Assembly: GCF_031127905.1 (NCBI RefSeq)
Contig: NZ_JARXIC010000019.1
Coordinates: 1 to 64,000 of the forward strand
Length of the DNA: 64,000 nt
Direction of reading: 5' to 3'
Source: Thalassobacterium sedimentorum
Lineage (GTDB): Bacteria > Verrucomicrobiota > Verrucomicrobiia > Opitutales > Coraliomargaritaceae
A program made the translations under genes and the position numbers. Positions 1 through 13,300 of the stretch are shown here, piece after piece. The first letter of the stretch is position 1; each line of letters starts with the position of its first letter. The notes beneath the pieces are model-generated. The model saw only the letters and a program-made list of their open reading frames with translations, ran no database searches and was not told where the DNA came from.

Positions 1-39
1 CGTCCCGTCATCATTATAATGTGACGGGGCGTTCTTTTT
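1..39 (+). terminator. Rho-independent terminator of a convergent gene lying left of the window
   Basis: Bases 1-10 pair completely with 22-31 on the plus strand (one G-U pair). The loop bases 12-21 are themselves self-complementary and could lengthen the hairpin. The stem is followed by a T-rich run at 32-39 (TTCTTTTT). This polarity terminates a plus-strand transcript arriving from the left, so a convergent gene should end just outside the window. Read on the minus strand the stem has one C-A mismatch, and any T-run would lie left of base 1. It could therefore be bidirectional and also end the propeller B operon, but that cannot be seen here. Confidence 0.75.
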
Positions 40-126
40 GCTGCATAGATTGCTTAGAAAATATAGTTTGTCTTCTCACCACCCAACTTGATTAGACATA
101 ATTACGTACTAGATAAGCTTATTGCC
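40..126. other. Short AT-rich spacer downstream of propeller B
   Basis: This stretch lies between the T-run of the plus-strand terminator and the TAG stop of propeller B. I see no gene, RNA or clear minus-strand terminator inside it. Confidence 0.6.
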
Positions 127-1320
127 CTAAAATTCAGTCACCCGCCAGAAACGAGTCAGACCATCTGCAGGAAGCACCCACGAGAGCGAACTGTCATAGC
201 CTGCATCAGTTTTGCCTGGGACGGCCTCCCAGCCTTCTAATACAGTAGAAGTCTCGAGTGTATACACTTTACCGCTTAGCGCTTCATCGACTGTCAATCG
301 ATAATAATTCCCGAGCATTTCTATTCTCAAATTAAATGGTAGCGTACGTGGGGTTGATAAAAACGCTCCGGATAATAAGATGGCCCCGTCAGCTTCTAGT
401 AAGGCCTCGACTCCAGGCGCACCACCCGCAGCCGGACGGATGATGGACAGCGTCCCTGCAGTTGACTCCAGCACGCTTTTCCCATCCCCTCCGATGATAA
501 ACCGGCCACGACTATCGGCAGTCACTGAACTCAGGTCTTCTGAAAAAGAGGAACCATCAATACGTTGAAAACTCAGGCCGTCGTCTGTGGAGCGCAGCAC
601 GAGACCACGCTCGCCAACAGCGAGAACCTCCCCTGCCGCATTGGATGCAATCGCACGCACAGGAGCTGCGTAGGCGTCGCTGACCAGACTCCACGTAGTC
701 CCATCTAAAGAGCGAAAAATCACACCGGAATAATCCGTCGCACCAATCTCAATCTGACTTTTTAATCCACAGATCAACCACGCACTCCCAGTCCAGATCG
801 CTCCCGAAAACTCTATATCGGCAAAAAGAGTGCCAGCATCATAACGCTCCCAATTGATGCCGTCGTTCAGGCTGCGAAAGACAACGCCTTGATCGCCGTC
901 ATGCCCCACCGCGATCCATTGATTTTCAACCGTAGTCGTGCCCGCTCTAGCGGCAAGCGCCTTCAGGTCTCCTTGAATATAGTTCGTATTCACCGTCGCA
1001 TCCCACTCACTGCCATCGTTCCCTGATCGCGCCATCAACGCATCAGTGCCTACCGTCATCACGGTATTCTCGAGAGCAAGGAGTGTGTAATAAGTATCAT
1101 TGGAATCGCCTGCAATCTGATAAGCCTGATCGAAAGTGTCTCCAGCATCGTCCGAACTCCAAACAGTCCCAGCGTAATCCAAGCCAAACACTCGATGGTC
1201 ATTCTGAGTCAAAGCACGAAAATTATCGTCAATGGGAAGCAGAGGCGACGAAGGCGCCTCAATGGCCACTAAGCAGCAGGCAGAAGCAAGAAAATATGCA
1301 AGATAGCGAAAAGAGCGCAT
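127..1320 (-). CDS. Exported Asp-box (BNR) beta-propeller protein, propeller B
   Basis: This 397-aa protein is predicted to be exported. Residues 1 to about 21 form a signal peptide (MRSFRY, then a hydrophobic stretch to about Ala22). Residues 30 to about 320 form a WD40/YVTN/BNR-like propeller with Asp-box motifs S-x-D-x-G-x-x-[WF] at 55-63, 99-106, 150-157, 204-210 and 244-251, resembling the Ycf48/sialidase propeller superfamily. No catalytic sialidase residues are evident, so a binding or assembly role is more likely than an enzyme. Residues 331-397 are a C-terminal module (YTLETS...W...RFWRV) of a kind common in exported verrucomicrobial proteins. The ATG lies 7 bp after the stop of giant B, with no Shine-Dalgarno sequence (the spacer is TTCACCT), so it is the last gene of the operon. 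It is a paralogue of the 464-aa protein at 14947-16341 and lacks that protein's chitobiase-C-terminal-like insert. The function is unknown; fold and export are the confident parts. Confidence 0.9.
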   Translation of the reverse strand: MRSFRYLAYFLASACCLVAIEAPSSPLLPIDDNFRALTQNDHRVFGLDYAGTVWSSDDAGDTFDQAYQIAGDSNDTYYTLLALENTVMTVGTDALMARSGNDGSEWDATVNTNYIQGDLKALAARAGTTTVENQWIAVGHDGDQGVVFRSLNDGINWERYDAGTLFADIEFSGAIWTGSAWLICGLKSQIEIGATDYSGVIFRSLDGTTWSLVSDAYAAPVRAIASNAAGEVLAVGERGLVLRSTDDGLSFQRIDGSSFSEDLSSVTADSRGRFIIGGDGKSVLESTAGTLSIIRPAAGGAPGVEALLEADGAILLSGAFLSTPRTLPFNLRIEMLGNYYRLTVDEALSGKVYTLETSTVLEGWEAVPGKTDAGYDSSLSWVLPADGLTRFWRVTEF

Positions 1321-1327
1321 AGGTGAA

Positions 1328-4300
1328 TTAACTAAAGTTTTCGAAAATGATGATAGGTCCTTGCTGAGGTCCGCGGTGTATAAACCTGCCGTTAAGGTCT
1401 AGTGTGCGCGAATCCACTGAAAACTCAGCAATACTGGCGAGATTTACAATCGGACGGTTTACTGAAACAATATTGTTATCCGTAAAACCAGTGAGACTGC
1501 GGATCGATCCTGTAGTACTTTGGAGGTAGACATGACCGCTGGTGGTCATGATTCGAGTGAGCGTAATACTTCCCCATGCACGTAGGTCGAGCAAGCCACT
1601 GTTGGTCTCGACACGTGCGGCACTCGACATATTGACCGTGCCAGAAACGTCAACCAGTAGATCGCCGGCCCCCGTCTGACTCACTTGGGAATTTAAGATA
1701 AGGTTACCATTTGGCAGGTCTAGGTTTAAAGCACCGCTGCCTGCATGTGTAATGGGAGCATCGACTTGTAAGGAACCTGAAGTGGAATTCACCTGAAGGT
1801 TGCCATCTCCGCTAAGGATGTAAATACCATCGGCCACCACACTCGTATCACCTGCGACTTCGAGTACGACGTCACCAGCTGCGGTAGTCGCAGTGATTTC
1901 CTCTGCTGCGATTTCAATGTCATCATCACCTGCCCCGCCGATACCATCAACTGCCACAATGCTGATACGTCCATTACGAGCCTCCACCAGCAAGCCTTCA
2001 GTAACTGTGCCGTCGCTGATACCTTCGGCGTTGAGAGTGATGTTTCCATCATTAGCCTGAATCAATGTCCCAATCACCAACTCACCACTAGAATTAATGA
2101 CCAGGGTGCCTTGACCGTTAAATTCAACCGCATCCGTGCTCGATGAAAGCGTCCCCTCACCTAGATTTAGAGTGATCACGTCGCTCACACCTTCCCCCAC
2201 GTTGGTTATGCCTGATCGACCGATCCGAACACCGTCGGCCTCCGAGATATAAATACCACCGCTACCAGATAGATCAATGCGATCCGTGCTTGTCACGATT
2301 GGACTCGCTTCACTGGCACCAATGGTACCGCTCTCGGAGAACAGTCGAATCGCAGGCGCGCTCAACACATCCCCTGCCTGAAGCAGGTCACCATTAGCGC
2401 GAAGATCGATCAGATGACTCGCGGCAAACTGGCTCACTGTTAAGCTGCCTGCACTTACAATCTCAATCGCGCCATCAGTGGCGTTCACAACTGAGGTGGC
2501 ATCAAAAGAAGCATCGCCATTCGTTCGGATAACGATGTCTCCTTGGCTGGTCAGCAGCTGTGCCCCGGCAACAGTTAACGTATTGGCCACCAGCCTCAAA
2601 TCACGAGCAACGCTAACATCCGCATCGATTTGCAGTGCCCCTGCTGCGTTGATCACTGCGCGACCATTTGCAATCGAAATCGCAGTAGTGATCCCCATGC
2701 TGCCAGAGCTTTGATTCAAATACAAATTACCCCCAGCAATCAGCTCCATGCCAGCGAGTTCAACTGAATCAATCAAGCCCAGGTAAACTGAGCCAGAGTA
2801 ATTCGTCAGCGCCAGTGAACTGGTATCAAGCACGAGTTCACCTGCTCCTGAGCGACCGATGCCACTCTCACTATTAAGTGTTAGTAGGCCGTCCACTTGC
2901 GCATTGGCCCCCGTCGTGCCAGCTCTAAGAATCGCGCCATAGTGCGAGGTGAGCGTCGCGGATACATCGCTTGTCACATTTAGCAGAGTCAAATCAAAGA
3001 GTGATGCGACCGCAACGGCTCCCCCCTCAGCAAGCACACCAGAGAGTGCCGAGTCGACGACGACTTGTGTGCCACCATAGTCCAGAACTTGATCGCTGCT
3101 CACAGTGACTGCACCGATCAGCAAGGCTCCGCTGTCCTCAAGGTATAAACCGCCAGTCCCAACCTCAGCGGCCAGCACATCAATACGAGTTTGTATGGCG
3201 TTGGAAGCAGTCCCGCCCTCAATGGCTTCGATACGCAGGGCGCCCGCAACCACGTCCGTGTGTGTGACTCCCGCAGAAACTAGATTACCGTTCGTGGAAA
3301 ATAAGGCCACCTTGCCAGCAGTCGAAAGTCCGCCAACTGTCAGATCATCCGAGGCAGACACGCGAATACTTCCATTCGTAGCAGTCAGTTGCGCCTCGTC
3401 CGCCATGGTAAAGGCACCTGTCAACGACTCGATATAAATCGATCCATTCTCTGTCACCTCGACGAGGCCCTCGGTGCTAATTAAGATGTCCGAATCACTG
3501 TAAAGCGTAACCGAGGCACTTTCCGCACGCACCCTGGCGTGAAGCGTCATGCCATCCGTTGCCGCCAAGCGCACAGGAGCGGCATCCATCGAAACGACAT
3601 CGCCATGAGCGGTCAACGCGCCGTCCAGCACATCTATCAACAGCGGTCCACCGTCCAAGCTCTTCAAATCGTTTTGTGCCGCATCAGTGACCGAGCTCGA
3701 AGTCGCCGCGTCATTCACCCGCTGAACGGTGACAGCAACAGACGCCACTGATAGATCACCTGTATTTGAAATACGGATACCTCCTTCGTCTGCCCAAGCA
3801 GAAACCAAACTCACTTCAGTCTGTAAAGCATGCCCAGTCTCGCCCGCTGCACCGACACCCTGCCCAGCAATCAAACGTAGACCGTCAGCAATCACATCAG
3901 CGGCACCCTCCACTGCGCTGCCCGTGATGGAGCCATCTGTGGCGACCAACGACACATCCGCATCCGTTGAAATACTACCAAGATCAATGCTATTCGCAGC
4001 GAGCACTCGAATATCGCCAGCCACGCTAGTAATAGCGCTATCATTGTCCAAAGTGACATCGCCAACCTCAGCTTGGATAAAGATCGAACCAGTGCCGCCA
4101 GTAGTCAATTCGCCATTATCAGTGAGTATGACATCTCGAGTCGCAAATAGGTTGATGTGCCCGGCCCCTGAAGCGAGCTGAGCATTAAGCGTGATATCCG
4201 TATTCGCGCCCAGGGTCTCCACCAAAACGTTCCCCGCACCATTCACCGCAAGAGCGGTTCCAGCCCCCAGACCAGAGCCGACATTTAGGACGACATTGCC

Positions 4301-7300
4301 AGCCAGTGTTTGTAAAACAATTGAGCCATTACCTGATTCGGTAAATACACCCGTTTGCTCAGCCGAAACAATTGATGTCAGTGCAGCATCGAGGCCGACA
4401 CTTTGAACAGTCGTTTCCACTGAATCTACAATCAGCGTATTCGCTTCTAAAACGTTCACGCCGCCTGAGCTCGCACGTGCTGAAAGTGTCGTCACCTCGG
4501 TATTGATCGGATTCGCGGTGCCGCTACCCAATGTCCCCACCGCAACTCCAGCATTCATAGCAAGCCCATTGGCACTGACATCAGTATACCTGTCCCCATT
4601 ATCTAGAATTGAACCATTCTCAGCAGTTAGAGACACATTCCCCGAGGTAGCCACACCACCGAGTCGAATATCAGTTGCGGCTGCGATGCGAATATCCCCT
4701 GAACTTGCGCTAAAGAGCACATCGTCGTGCATCACTACAGCGCCCTGCTCTGCCACAAAATTAAGCGTTCCCGCATTCCCGGTAGTCACATCTGCATCTG
4801 CAACAAAGCTCAGGTCGCGGTTGGCAATTAAAGTAATGTGCCCCGTATCGGATAGAATATCCGCATTGGCAAATAAATCGGCATCCACGCCTGCTGCTTC
4901 AAGACGTATACTTCCAGAGCCATGTGCAGAAACCGCTGCGCCATCGGCGGGAGCACCACCGTCATTCAAGATTAAATCACCATTCAAAGTTTGAACCACA
5001 ACAGAGCCGTTGCCCGCAGTGGTGCGAACGTCGGATTGAATTGCGTCGGATTCGATTGCAAGATTTGCATTCGCCAGCACTCGTGAGACATTTGCAGCAA
5101 CGCCATCAATGCGCAGAGCATCGGTCTCCTGAATGAAGATACCTCCCGAAGTAGCACGAGCCGTGAGCACGTCCACGCGGGTTTCAATCAAGGCGCTCGA
5201 AGCGCCTATGCCAGTTCCAGCAAGCATACGTAAACCCGCTGCAACGACATCTTCACCTCCGAGTTCATCACCCGCATCAAAGATAGATCCGTTAAAAGCG
5301 ATTAATGAAGCATTAGATTGCGTCGTAATGCCTCCGAGAACAATCGTATTCAGCGCCCAGATACGCACGTCACCATCACTTGTAATGAGTCGGCTATCAT
5401 CTGCCTGTTCAACATTTCCGTTCTTCGCTTCGAGTAAAATAGTGCCATTACCTGAAGTAATCACATCAGCACTCGTGTTCAATGTAACACCGTCATCCGC
5501 GATCAGGCTGACATGCCCATTTCCCGTCAAAATATCTGCATTCACCGCTATGCCTGTGCCTGTACCAATGGCTTCTAGCAAGACGTTGCCACTACCATGA
5601 GCACTCACAACGCTGTTGTCGGCCGCAGCCGTACCATCATTTAAAGTAATCGATCCAGCCTGTGTGCGAAGAATGATGGATCCATTCCCTGCAGTCGTAC
5701 GAACATCGGATTGCGTCGCCTCAACGACTGCTGAAGCAATCGCATCGGAACCAACTCGTTGAATCGTGACCGACACACCATCGATCGTCAGAGCGGTTGC
5801 TTCCAGAATGTTAATTCCACCACTGGTGGCCCGAGCACTCAAGGTAGCCACACGGGTCTCAATCGGATTCACATCCGTGGCATCCAGCGAGCCAATGCCC
5901 ACAGCAGCCACGATGCGCACACCAGAAGCCACCACATCCGTATAAAAATCTCCAGTGTCGAGCACTGAACCTGCTTCAGCGGTCAAAGAAACATTGCCCG
6001 TCGTTTCGATACCACCGAGTCGAATGTCGCCTGCAGCAAATAAGCGTACATCACCTGAACCAGTACTAAAGCGAGTGCGATCATTCATGATGACATCCCC
6101 AGACGCCGCTTCAAAATTAAGCGTACCGGCTTCCGCTGAGAGGACATCCGCATCCGCAGCAAAGCGTAAATCATTTGCCCCCAATAGACTGATATGCCCA
6201 CTGGTGGAAAGGATGTCTGCATTTAGCCACAGATCCGTATTGGCACCCGACGCTGCCAGTCGAATGTTTCCCGTGGCGTTAACCACTTCATTTACAGTCA
6301 AATCTCCCAGCAGTGTGTTCAGCACAATCGGACCATTTTCAGCGATCGTGCTCAATCCTGATAGCATCGCATCGACAACTTCGGAGACTGAATTATCAGC
6401 ATTATAGCGCAGCACTGTCGCGGAGGTATTTCCCACTGTCAGCGCATCTTCATCTTGTATGAATACTCCGCCTGCTCCCGCACTCACAGCAAGAACGTCA
6501 ACCGCGGTCTCCAGATGATTGCCAGCTAAGCCAATGCCTGTTCCCGCCACGACTCGCAGTTCCGCAGCCGAAACATCGATATGCGTATCGCCATTATCCA
6601 ACAGCGAGCCAGACTCTGCGATCATTGACACATTCCCCTCGGTCGTGACATTCGCCAATAAAATGCTAGTACCTGCCGCCACGCGTATATCACCTAGCGT
6701 CGCGAGCAATTGACTACCGTCTGCTTGCTCTACGTTGCCATTAATTGCTTTAACATAGAGCGTGCCAGTGCTGAAAGCATTATCGCCAGTAATTAAATTT
6801 GCATTGCCGGCAAATCGAATCGACTCGCCCGCAATCACACTTAAGTCCCCAGCTTCACTGGTCACATTGGCATTCGCCACCACATCGCCAGTCACTGCCT
6901 CGATTAGAATCCGTCCATTCCCCACAACGGCAACACTAGTATTATCCGAAACCTCAGCTGCGAGGCTGCCAGTGCTTCCTTCGTTTAAAACGATATCGCC
7001 AGCCAGCGCACGCAACACCACATGGCGATTATTAATCTGCGTGCGCACATCCGACTGCACCGCATCGGCAACAATACGAGTCGACCCATTCAGCTCAACA
7101 CGGTTGACAGCGATTCCCACATCACCAATCACCAGCCCGTCCAGTTCTTCTAAAGTAATATTACCAAACTCAGAGCGAGCGGACAATTGATTCACATCAG
7201 TCTTAAGCGGCACCACAAGTCTGTTTCCAAAGGGCACGAGCGTTCCGATACCAACGGCCGCTTGCAGGCGTAGCGCATCGGCCGTCACATTAATCTGTGT

Positions 7301-10300
7301 GCTACTATTATTTAAAACAGAAGCCCCCAAACTGATGAGTGAAACAGTGCCCTGGGTTTCAATACCACCGACCAATATGTCCCCCGACGACGACAATCGT
7401 ATCTGTCCCGTTGAGGAGCTAATACGACTGCTACCATTCATCGCAATACCGCCGAAGTTAGTAAAGATGGAAACGTCACCCCCGCCATTCACAGCAATCT
7501 CGGTTGCCGCTCCCATACTGACGGCACTGGTGGTCACTAGACTCACATGCCCTCCACCAGTCTCGATACCACCGCCCAATGTGATATCGGTAAAGCTGCC
7601 AAGTGTTTCCAGTAAAACGTTACCTGTACCATGTGTCGCCAGTGCAACCTGATCGCTCATCAAAGATGTAATCGCAAGCGAGAGGTTGCCTTCCGACAAG
7701 CGGATAACGACGGAGCCATTACCTGAAGTCGTTGCCACCCCCGCTTGTTCCCCTGTGCTCTTGACACTGATCGACGCATCTTCAGTAACGCGATTGACGT
7801 CCACTTGCAACTGACCGATGCTTAAAGCATTCGACTCGTTAAGGTGGACCCCTCCTGCACCCGCACGTGCGGTCAGAGTGCTTACAGAGATCTCAAGTGG
7901 ATTTGCAGCGATGCCAAGCTCACCCGCACCCACACCTGCTTGGAGTAATAGACCAGACGCCACGACCTCACGATGTGTATCGCCGTTATCCAGCACTGAA
8001 CCGCCGGCGATCAGGGCCACATTGACCAAAGACTCGACATTCGAAAGTAAAATATCTTCGCCCGCTTCAATTCGAATGGAACCATTAGCCGCCAATACGC
8101 GCGAAGTGTCAGCCATCTCGACGAAACCATTCACAGCGTAGAGATCAATCGTGCCAGCTGCTGCAGTTTGCACTTGGACAGAAGCAGCTAATAGAATGGT
8201 ATCCTGCGCTTGTATCGAAACCGGACCGCTCGTAGCCATGATATTTGCATGGAGTGCGACATCGGCATCTGTCCCCAAGGCTTGTAAGAGCACAGAAGCA
8301 TTGCCCGCAGCACTAACTAAATCATCAACAACCAATGTGCCATCTGTGGTGCGCAGCACAATGGCCCCATCAGTCAAAGCCGATACAGTCACTCCAGAGA
8401 GCGCATCCACATCGCCAACATTTGACACATTCGCATCGGTATCCACACGATCCACCAGCACAGGATCTACCGTGCCCACGACAAGTGCTGTCGCCTCTAG
8501 TATATGAATGCCCCCCTGAGTGCTGGAGGCCGCAAACAAAGCCGCTTCCATATCGATTGAATTATCAATACCGACGCCAGTTTCTCCGATCCCATTACTC
8601 GCGACAAAACGTGCAGCATTCGCATAAACAGCGGAACTCACATCCATTCGATCACGCGCATCACGAATGGAGCCTGCCACCGAGTGCACAGTCAGATCTC
8701 CCCATGACGCTTGATCATCTAAACTGTTGTCGACTCGAGCGACATTGGTGCGAGCATCGACAATACCGAGTGTTAACGAAGTCTGTGCAAGCAGGCGAAT
8801 ATTTGCACCATCAGTCTGAACAAGCGCCGCGGCTCCCATACTCAACAGGCCATCGATCGCCTGTAAATCAAGTGTGCCCACACCCGCTAGCACCGTAGCC
8901 GAGCCTGAATTGCTGAGTAACAAATCATCCTGCGCCTGCAGAGAGACACTCCCAGAGGCCGCTTGCACGTTTGCATTAATCGTCAAGTTTGCTGCCGTTG
9001 AAGTCCCCAATGCCTGCAAGAGTAAACGTCCTGTCCCCGAAGCGGACACATCACCATCAACTGTAAAGTTGCCCTCCTCGACTGTCATAATAATCGAAGA
9101 ATCACCGAGCGATGCGCTCACACCCGCGGGCGCAATGACGAGTGTATCGCGTTCACGAATAACGATGTCGCCCGATTCAGTATTTGTCGCGGTGAGTGAT
9201 CCGACATCCGTCAAAAGATCGCCCCCGCCCAAAGCACCAATACCATTCACTGCTGAGAGTGTGACTAAATTGGGTGTCACCAAATTCGCCTCATCCGTCA
9301 GGCGGTTATCGGTAATGCGGTCTCCCGCGGAGACCGAGATTTGGCCACTGCCAGACTGTAGAGTAGACAGTTCAATAGTGCCTGCCGCATCGTAAGCAAT
9401 GTCTGCAAGCGATCCGGAGGAAAGCACGCCATCATCCATACGAATCAAGCCAGCTTGAGCAATCAGCTGAACCTGTCCGCCTGTTGCAGTGTGAATCGAT
9501 GCGTTCTGAAAGATACTCTCCGCCGCGGTAAGATTAATCACTCCATCAGTCGAATCAATAGCGACATCTTGCCGCAGCGACTCGCGCACCCCGACATCAA
9601 AAGATAGCACAGTCAGCACACTGCTCACATCAATGTCCGTCGCGGCTACCGCACGACTTGAGAAGACTCCAAGACTCGTAATCACCTCAAAGGAATCCAA
9701 AGTCTGATCGAAAGTCAGGGTCTCATAATTGCCACGCCAGTCCCCCTCCTGGTCGGGTGTAAATTCCGCCCACAACGCATCATCGATACTGGGCATGCTG
9801 AGTGTTTGCGAAACTGCATTCCCGTTCATGGTCTGCTGCGATAGGTAAAAACGCCCATCTGCCGTCTCGAGTAGGAAACGCATTTCGGTATCCTCCGACA
9901 TGCCTCCCGCCGTCACAGTCGACAGGCTACCAATATCGCTATAAATCATGCGAGGCGTATCAAAAGCAACAAACGCATTCAAGTGAGCGGCATAGTCTGT
10001 AGGGAAAGACTCTGGCTTGGTCGCTTCCAAGCGAATATAATCCCCAGCGGGTCCATTACGTAGCTCGGCATCGACCAGCCCAAAATCTCCAGTGCCCAGA
10101 TAAACGACTTGGCTACCGCCCGAAAACGCTGGCCCCGAATAGCCCGAGCCTGGTTCCAGCGAAATGCCAAATCCACCAATTTGGCGAATCGTATCGGCCG
10201 AGCTTGGAGTCGCCGCATAGTCAACTGGACTCGCATTTGAAGACTGATCCGAAGTCACACTATCACCCCCAAAGGCCACCTCGTCCGGCGAAAGTTCGCG

Positions 10301-13300
10301 CACTTCTACAGATCCATTTTCACTGACAATGGTAATGTCGCCCTGCGCGGATACATCCGTAATTTTAGATGCATCGGTAATCACTATCGTAGAATCCTCC
10401 AGCAACACACGAGCCACAGGAACTGCATCCACAATTCCGATACGCAAATCATTCAGATTGCTTAAATCAACGACACCAGTAGTCGCTCGCACGGCAACAT
10501 GATCCACATCCAGATCCAGTGCATTTAAAGCACCGACACTCGCGCTGGCCTCAAAGCGCACCCCTGCGGCAGTGATATCACGCAGCTCATCGCCCGCATC
10601 AGCGATCGCCACGCCCACGACCGAAACATCCGCAGTTCCGGCATCCACACCAGTCAGCACAACATTCCCCGCAGCCAGAATTCGAATATTTTCATTGAGC
10701 GTTAACGCACGGCCCTGGGCGGAAAAGACTACATCTCCGCTGTGCGCCATGAGGTCAAGACTCCCCAAAGCTTGTGAAACGACGACTGTATTCACATTCA
10801 AATGCTGCGCCGCATCCAAACTAATCGCCCCCGCAACCGCAGTGATACTCGCATTCACTGTCAGATCACTGCCAGCCCCCGCAGCACGCAGCAGAATCTT
10901 TCCACCTGCAGCTGCCTGCGTCGCCCCCTCTAGAGTAAGAGCCCCGGCAAGTGTTTGCAGTAGAATTGATCCATCGGCCGCATGATTGAGCAGTGAAGTC
11001 GTGGTCAAAGCATTCGCTTCAGTAACCACAATCAAGCCAGCGTCTCGGTTCACCGCAGAAAGTTCACCGACGTCTGTGTTCAAGTCGGCGGTACCCACAG
11101 CTCCCAGCCCCATCGAGGCATCTAAGCTCACCGAACCAGAGGTAATGAGATTGGCAGTCTCTGCCACGAGATTGTCACTGATCGCACCTGTTTGAGCGAG
11201 TAAGGAAATATCACCACCTTGCGCATCAATCACAGAAAGCGCAATATGACGCTGAGCCGAAAGATCAATGAGCCCCGCATTACTTCGAATGATGGAGCCA
11301 TTTTCCATGACAACATCTCCAAGAGGCAATGGCACAGTGAGCGCAATCGATGCCTCCTCAGACAGTGTTTCAACCAAAGACGTTTCAGACAGCGTCAGGC
11401 CATCCTCAGCTTGCAATTGAATACTGCCCACTGTAGCAAGCACATCGCCAAAAGTCTCAGAAAAAGCCCCCCAAGACGCATCCGAAGTAAACTCTGTGCC
11501 GGCAATGGTGACACTGTCGATCCTCAGCTGTGTCTGTTCCTCAATATAAATTCCATCTATGCCAACGCCCTCCGCACGAGCACTCAAGGTAGCGACATCT
11601 GTGCGAAGCGGAAGCAGTTGCGTGCCAATGGCAGCCTCGACAAATAAACTGAGTGTCGTGGCCTCAATATTTAGATTCGCATCGACAGCTCGGATTAAGG
11701 AGCCAGCGAGTGCTTCGACGCGGACGTCCACACCCGAGATATAAGCCAGAGTCGCATCTGCGGCGGCTGAAACAATCACCGTGCCCTCGCCATTGATCTC
11801 AGCCGAGCGCCCCTCCATACTGATATCCCCGGCAAGTGCTTCGACCACAATTGTGGCACCGCCAGTCGACTCGAAATGGACGTTTGCCTCAAGCGCAAGT
11901 GCCCCGCCCGAGCGAACCGTCAAAGCACCACTATCCGCCAGGACAGTGGCACGTGCTGTCACATCCCCTCCCACTTGCGTGGTTTCCAAATATACAGAAC
12001 CCGTGCCAAGCGCATGCACTGCGATGCCGTCCGCATCATGACCATCTTCCAGGGTCAGCGCCCCATCGGACACCACTACAATAACATGACCATCATTGCC
12101 CGCAGTCAAATCACTGAGCGGACTGAGATCCGTCACTGGTGCGATCGAATCATCTGCCGCAAAAGTATCAACCAGCACGGGCGCCACCGTGGCGACCAGT
12201 AAGTCTCCGCTTTGAGAGATATAAATTCCATTTTCCAGCGTGCCCTCTGCTTGCACAGCCAAGGTGCCCACTTCCGTGCGCAAGCGCTGGTCAACCAAAC
12301 CCACGGCGCCCACCGCCTCCAAGCGCAAGGTATTGGCAACAACATTCGTTGCCAAACCCGCAGTCGCCCAAACAGAGGCACCCGACACGACAGCCAGGTG
12401 GTCCGCTACGATTTGCCCCAGCAATGAAGTTGAGCTGGTTTCAATTCGAACAGCCGCACTCGCAGCCGACACAAAGGCGTCGGCATCCATCGTTAAGCCT
12501 GCGCTTAGAGAACGAATCAGGATGGAATTCTCCGTGGCCAAGGTGCTGCCCGCATTCAATGTAATCGCGTCATTGACTTGCAACGTAAGCACGCCCGTAG
12601 TCGAACGCACCGTCGCATCGCCCACAACAAGTGTGCGATTGACATTAAACAGAACATGTCCTGCGCCATCAGCCTGCACATCAGCACCATCGGCTACAGT
12701 CAGTGCACCCGCAACCGTCAGCGCAATATGCCCATCCCCCTGCAAAGTCGCGAGACCACTGCCCGCAAGTGTAAGATCACCGCGCTCATCAATATAAATC
12801 CCGCCACTCACTGCGTTGCTAGCGTTCAAAGTGCCTACATTTGTATCGATATCTTCATCTGCACTGGCACCGATGCCAAGTCGCGCAGTTAAAGTCGCCG
12901 CACCTGTGGTCATTAGGTTTACGCTATTCGTGCCTGCCAGATGATCGATCATCGCGCCATCGGCTTGCAGGGTGAAATCACCAGAAGCGGCATTCAGCAC
13001 GCCTAGGCTCAGATTCCCCGCACCATTGGCAACCGTCGAGATCGCCACATCACCCCCTGAGGTGACAACACGATCGACAATCAAGTCATCACTTTCGACT
13101 AAAGTTAACGCCCCTGAAGTACCCAATATTTGAATACCATTAATTGCTTCATCAAACCCAGATGCCAGTGCCAAGCCTCCAAAGTTGACACTACCCACGC
13201 GTTCGATTGCAGTGCGCAAAGTCACATCGGAATCTGCAACAACTGCGAGCAATACCGCTTCAACCAGGCCGCCGTCTTGAATGACCGCACCACCACGTGC

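Noticed and set aside
1261-1290. Lipobox in propeller B (LASACC)
   Set aside because: The residue at -3 of either Cys is not Leu/Val/Ile as expected, and a signal peptidase I site fits as well, so lipoprotein status is not supported.
127-1320. Sialidase function for the Asp-box propellers
   Set aside because: Asp boxes are structural. The catalytic arginine triad, Tyr and Asp of sialidases could not be identified.
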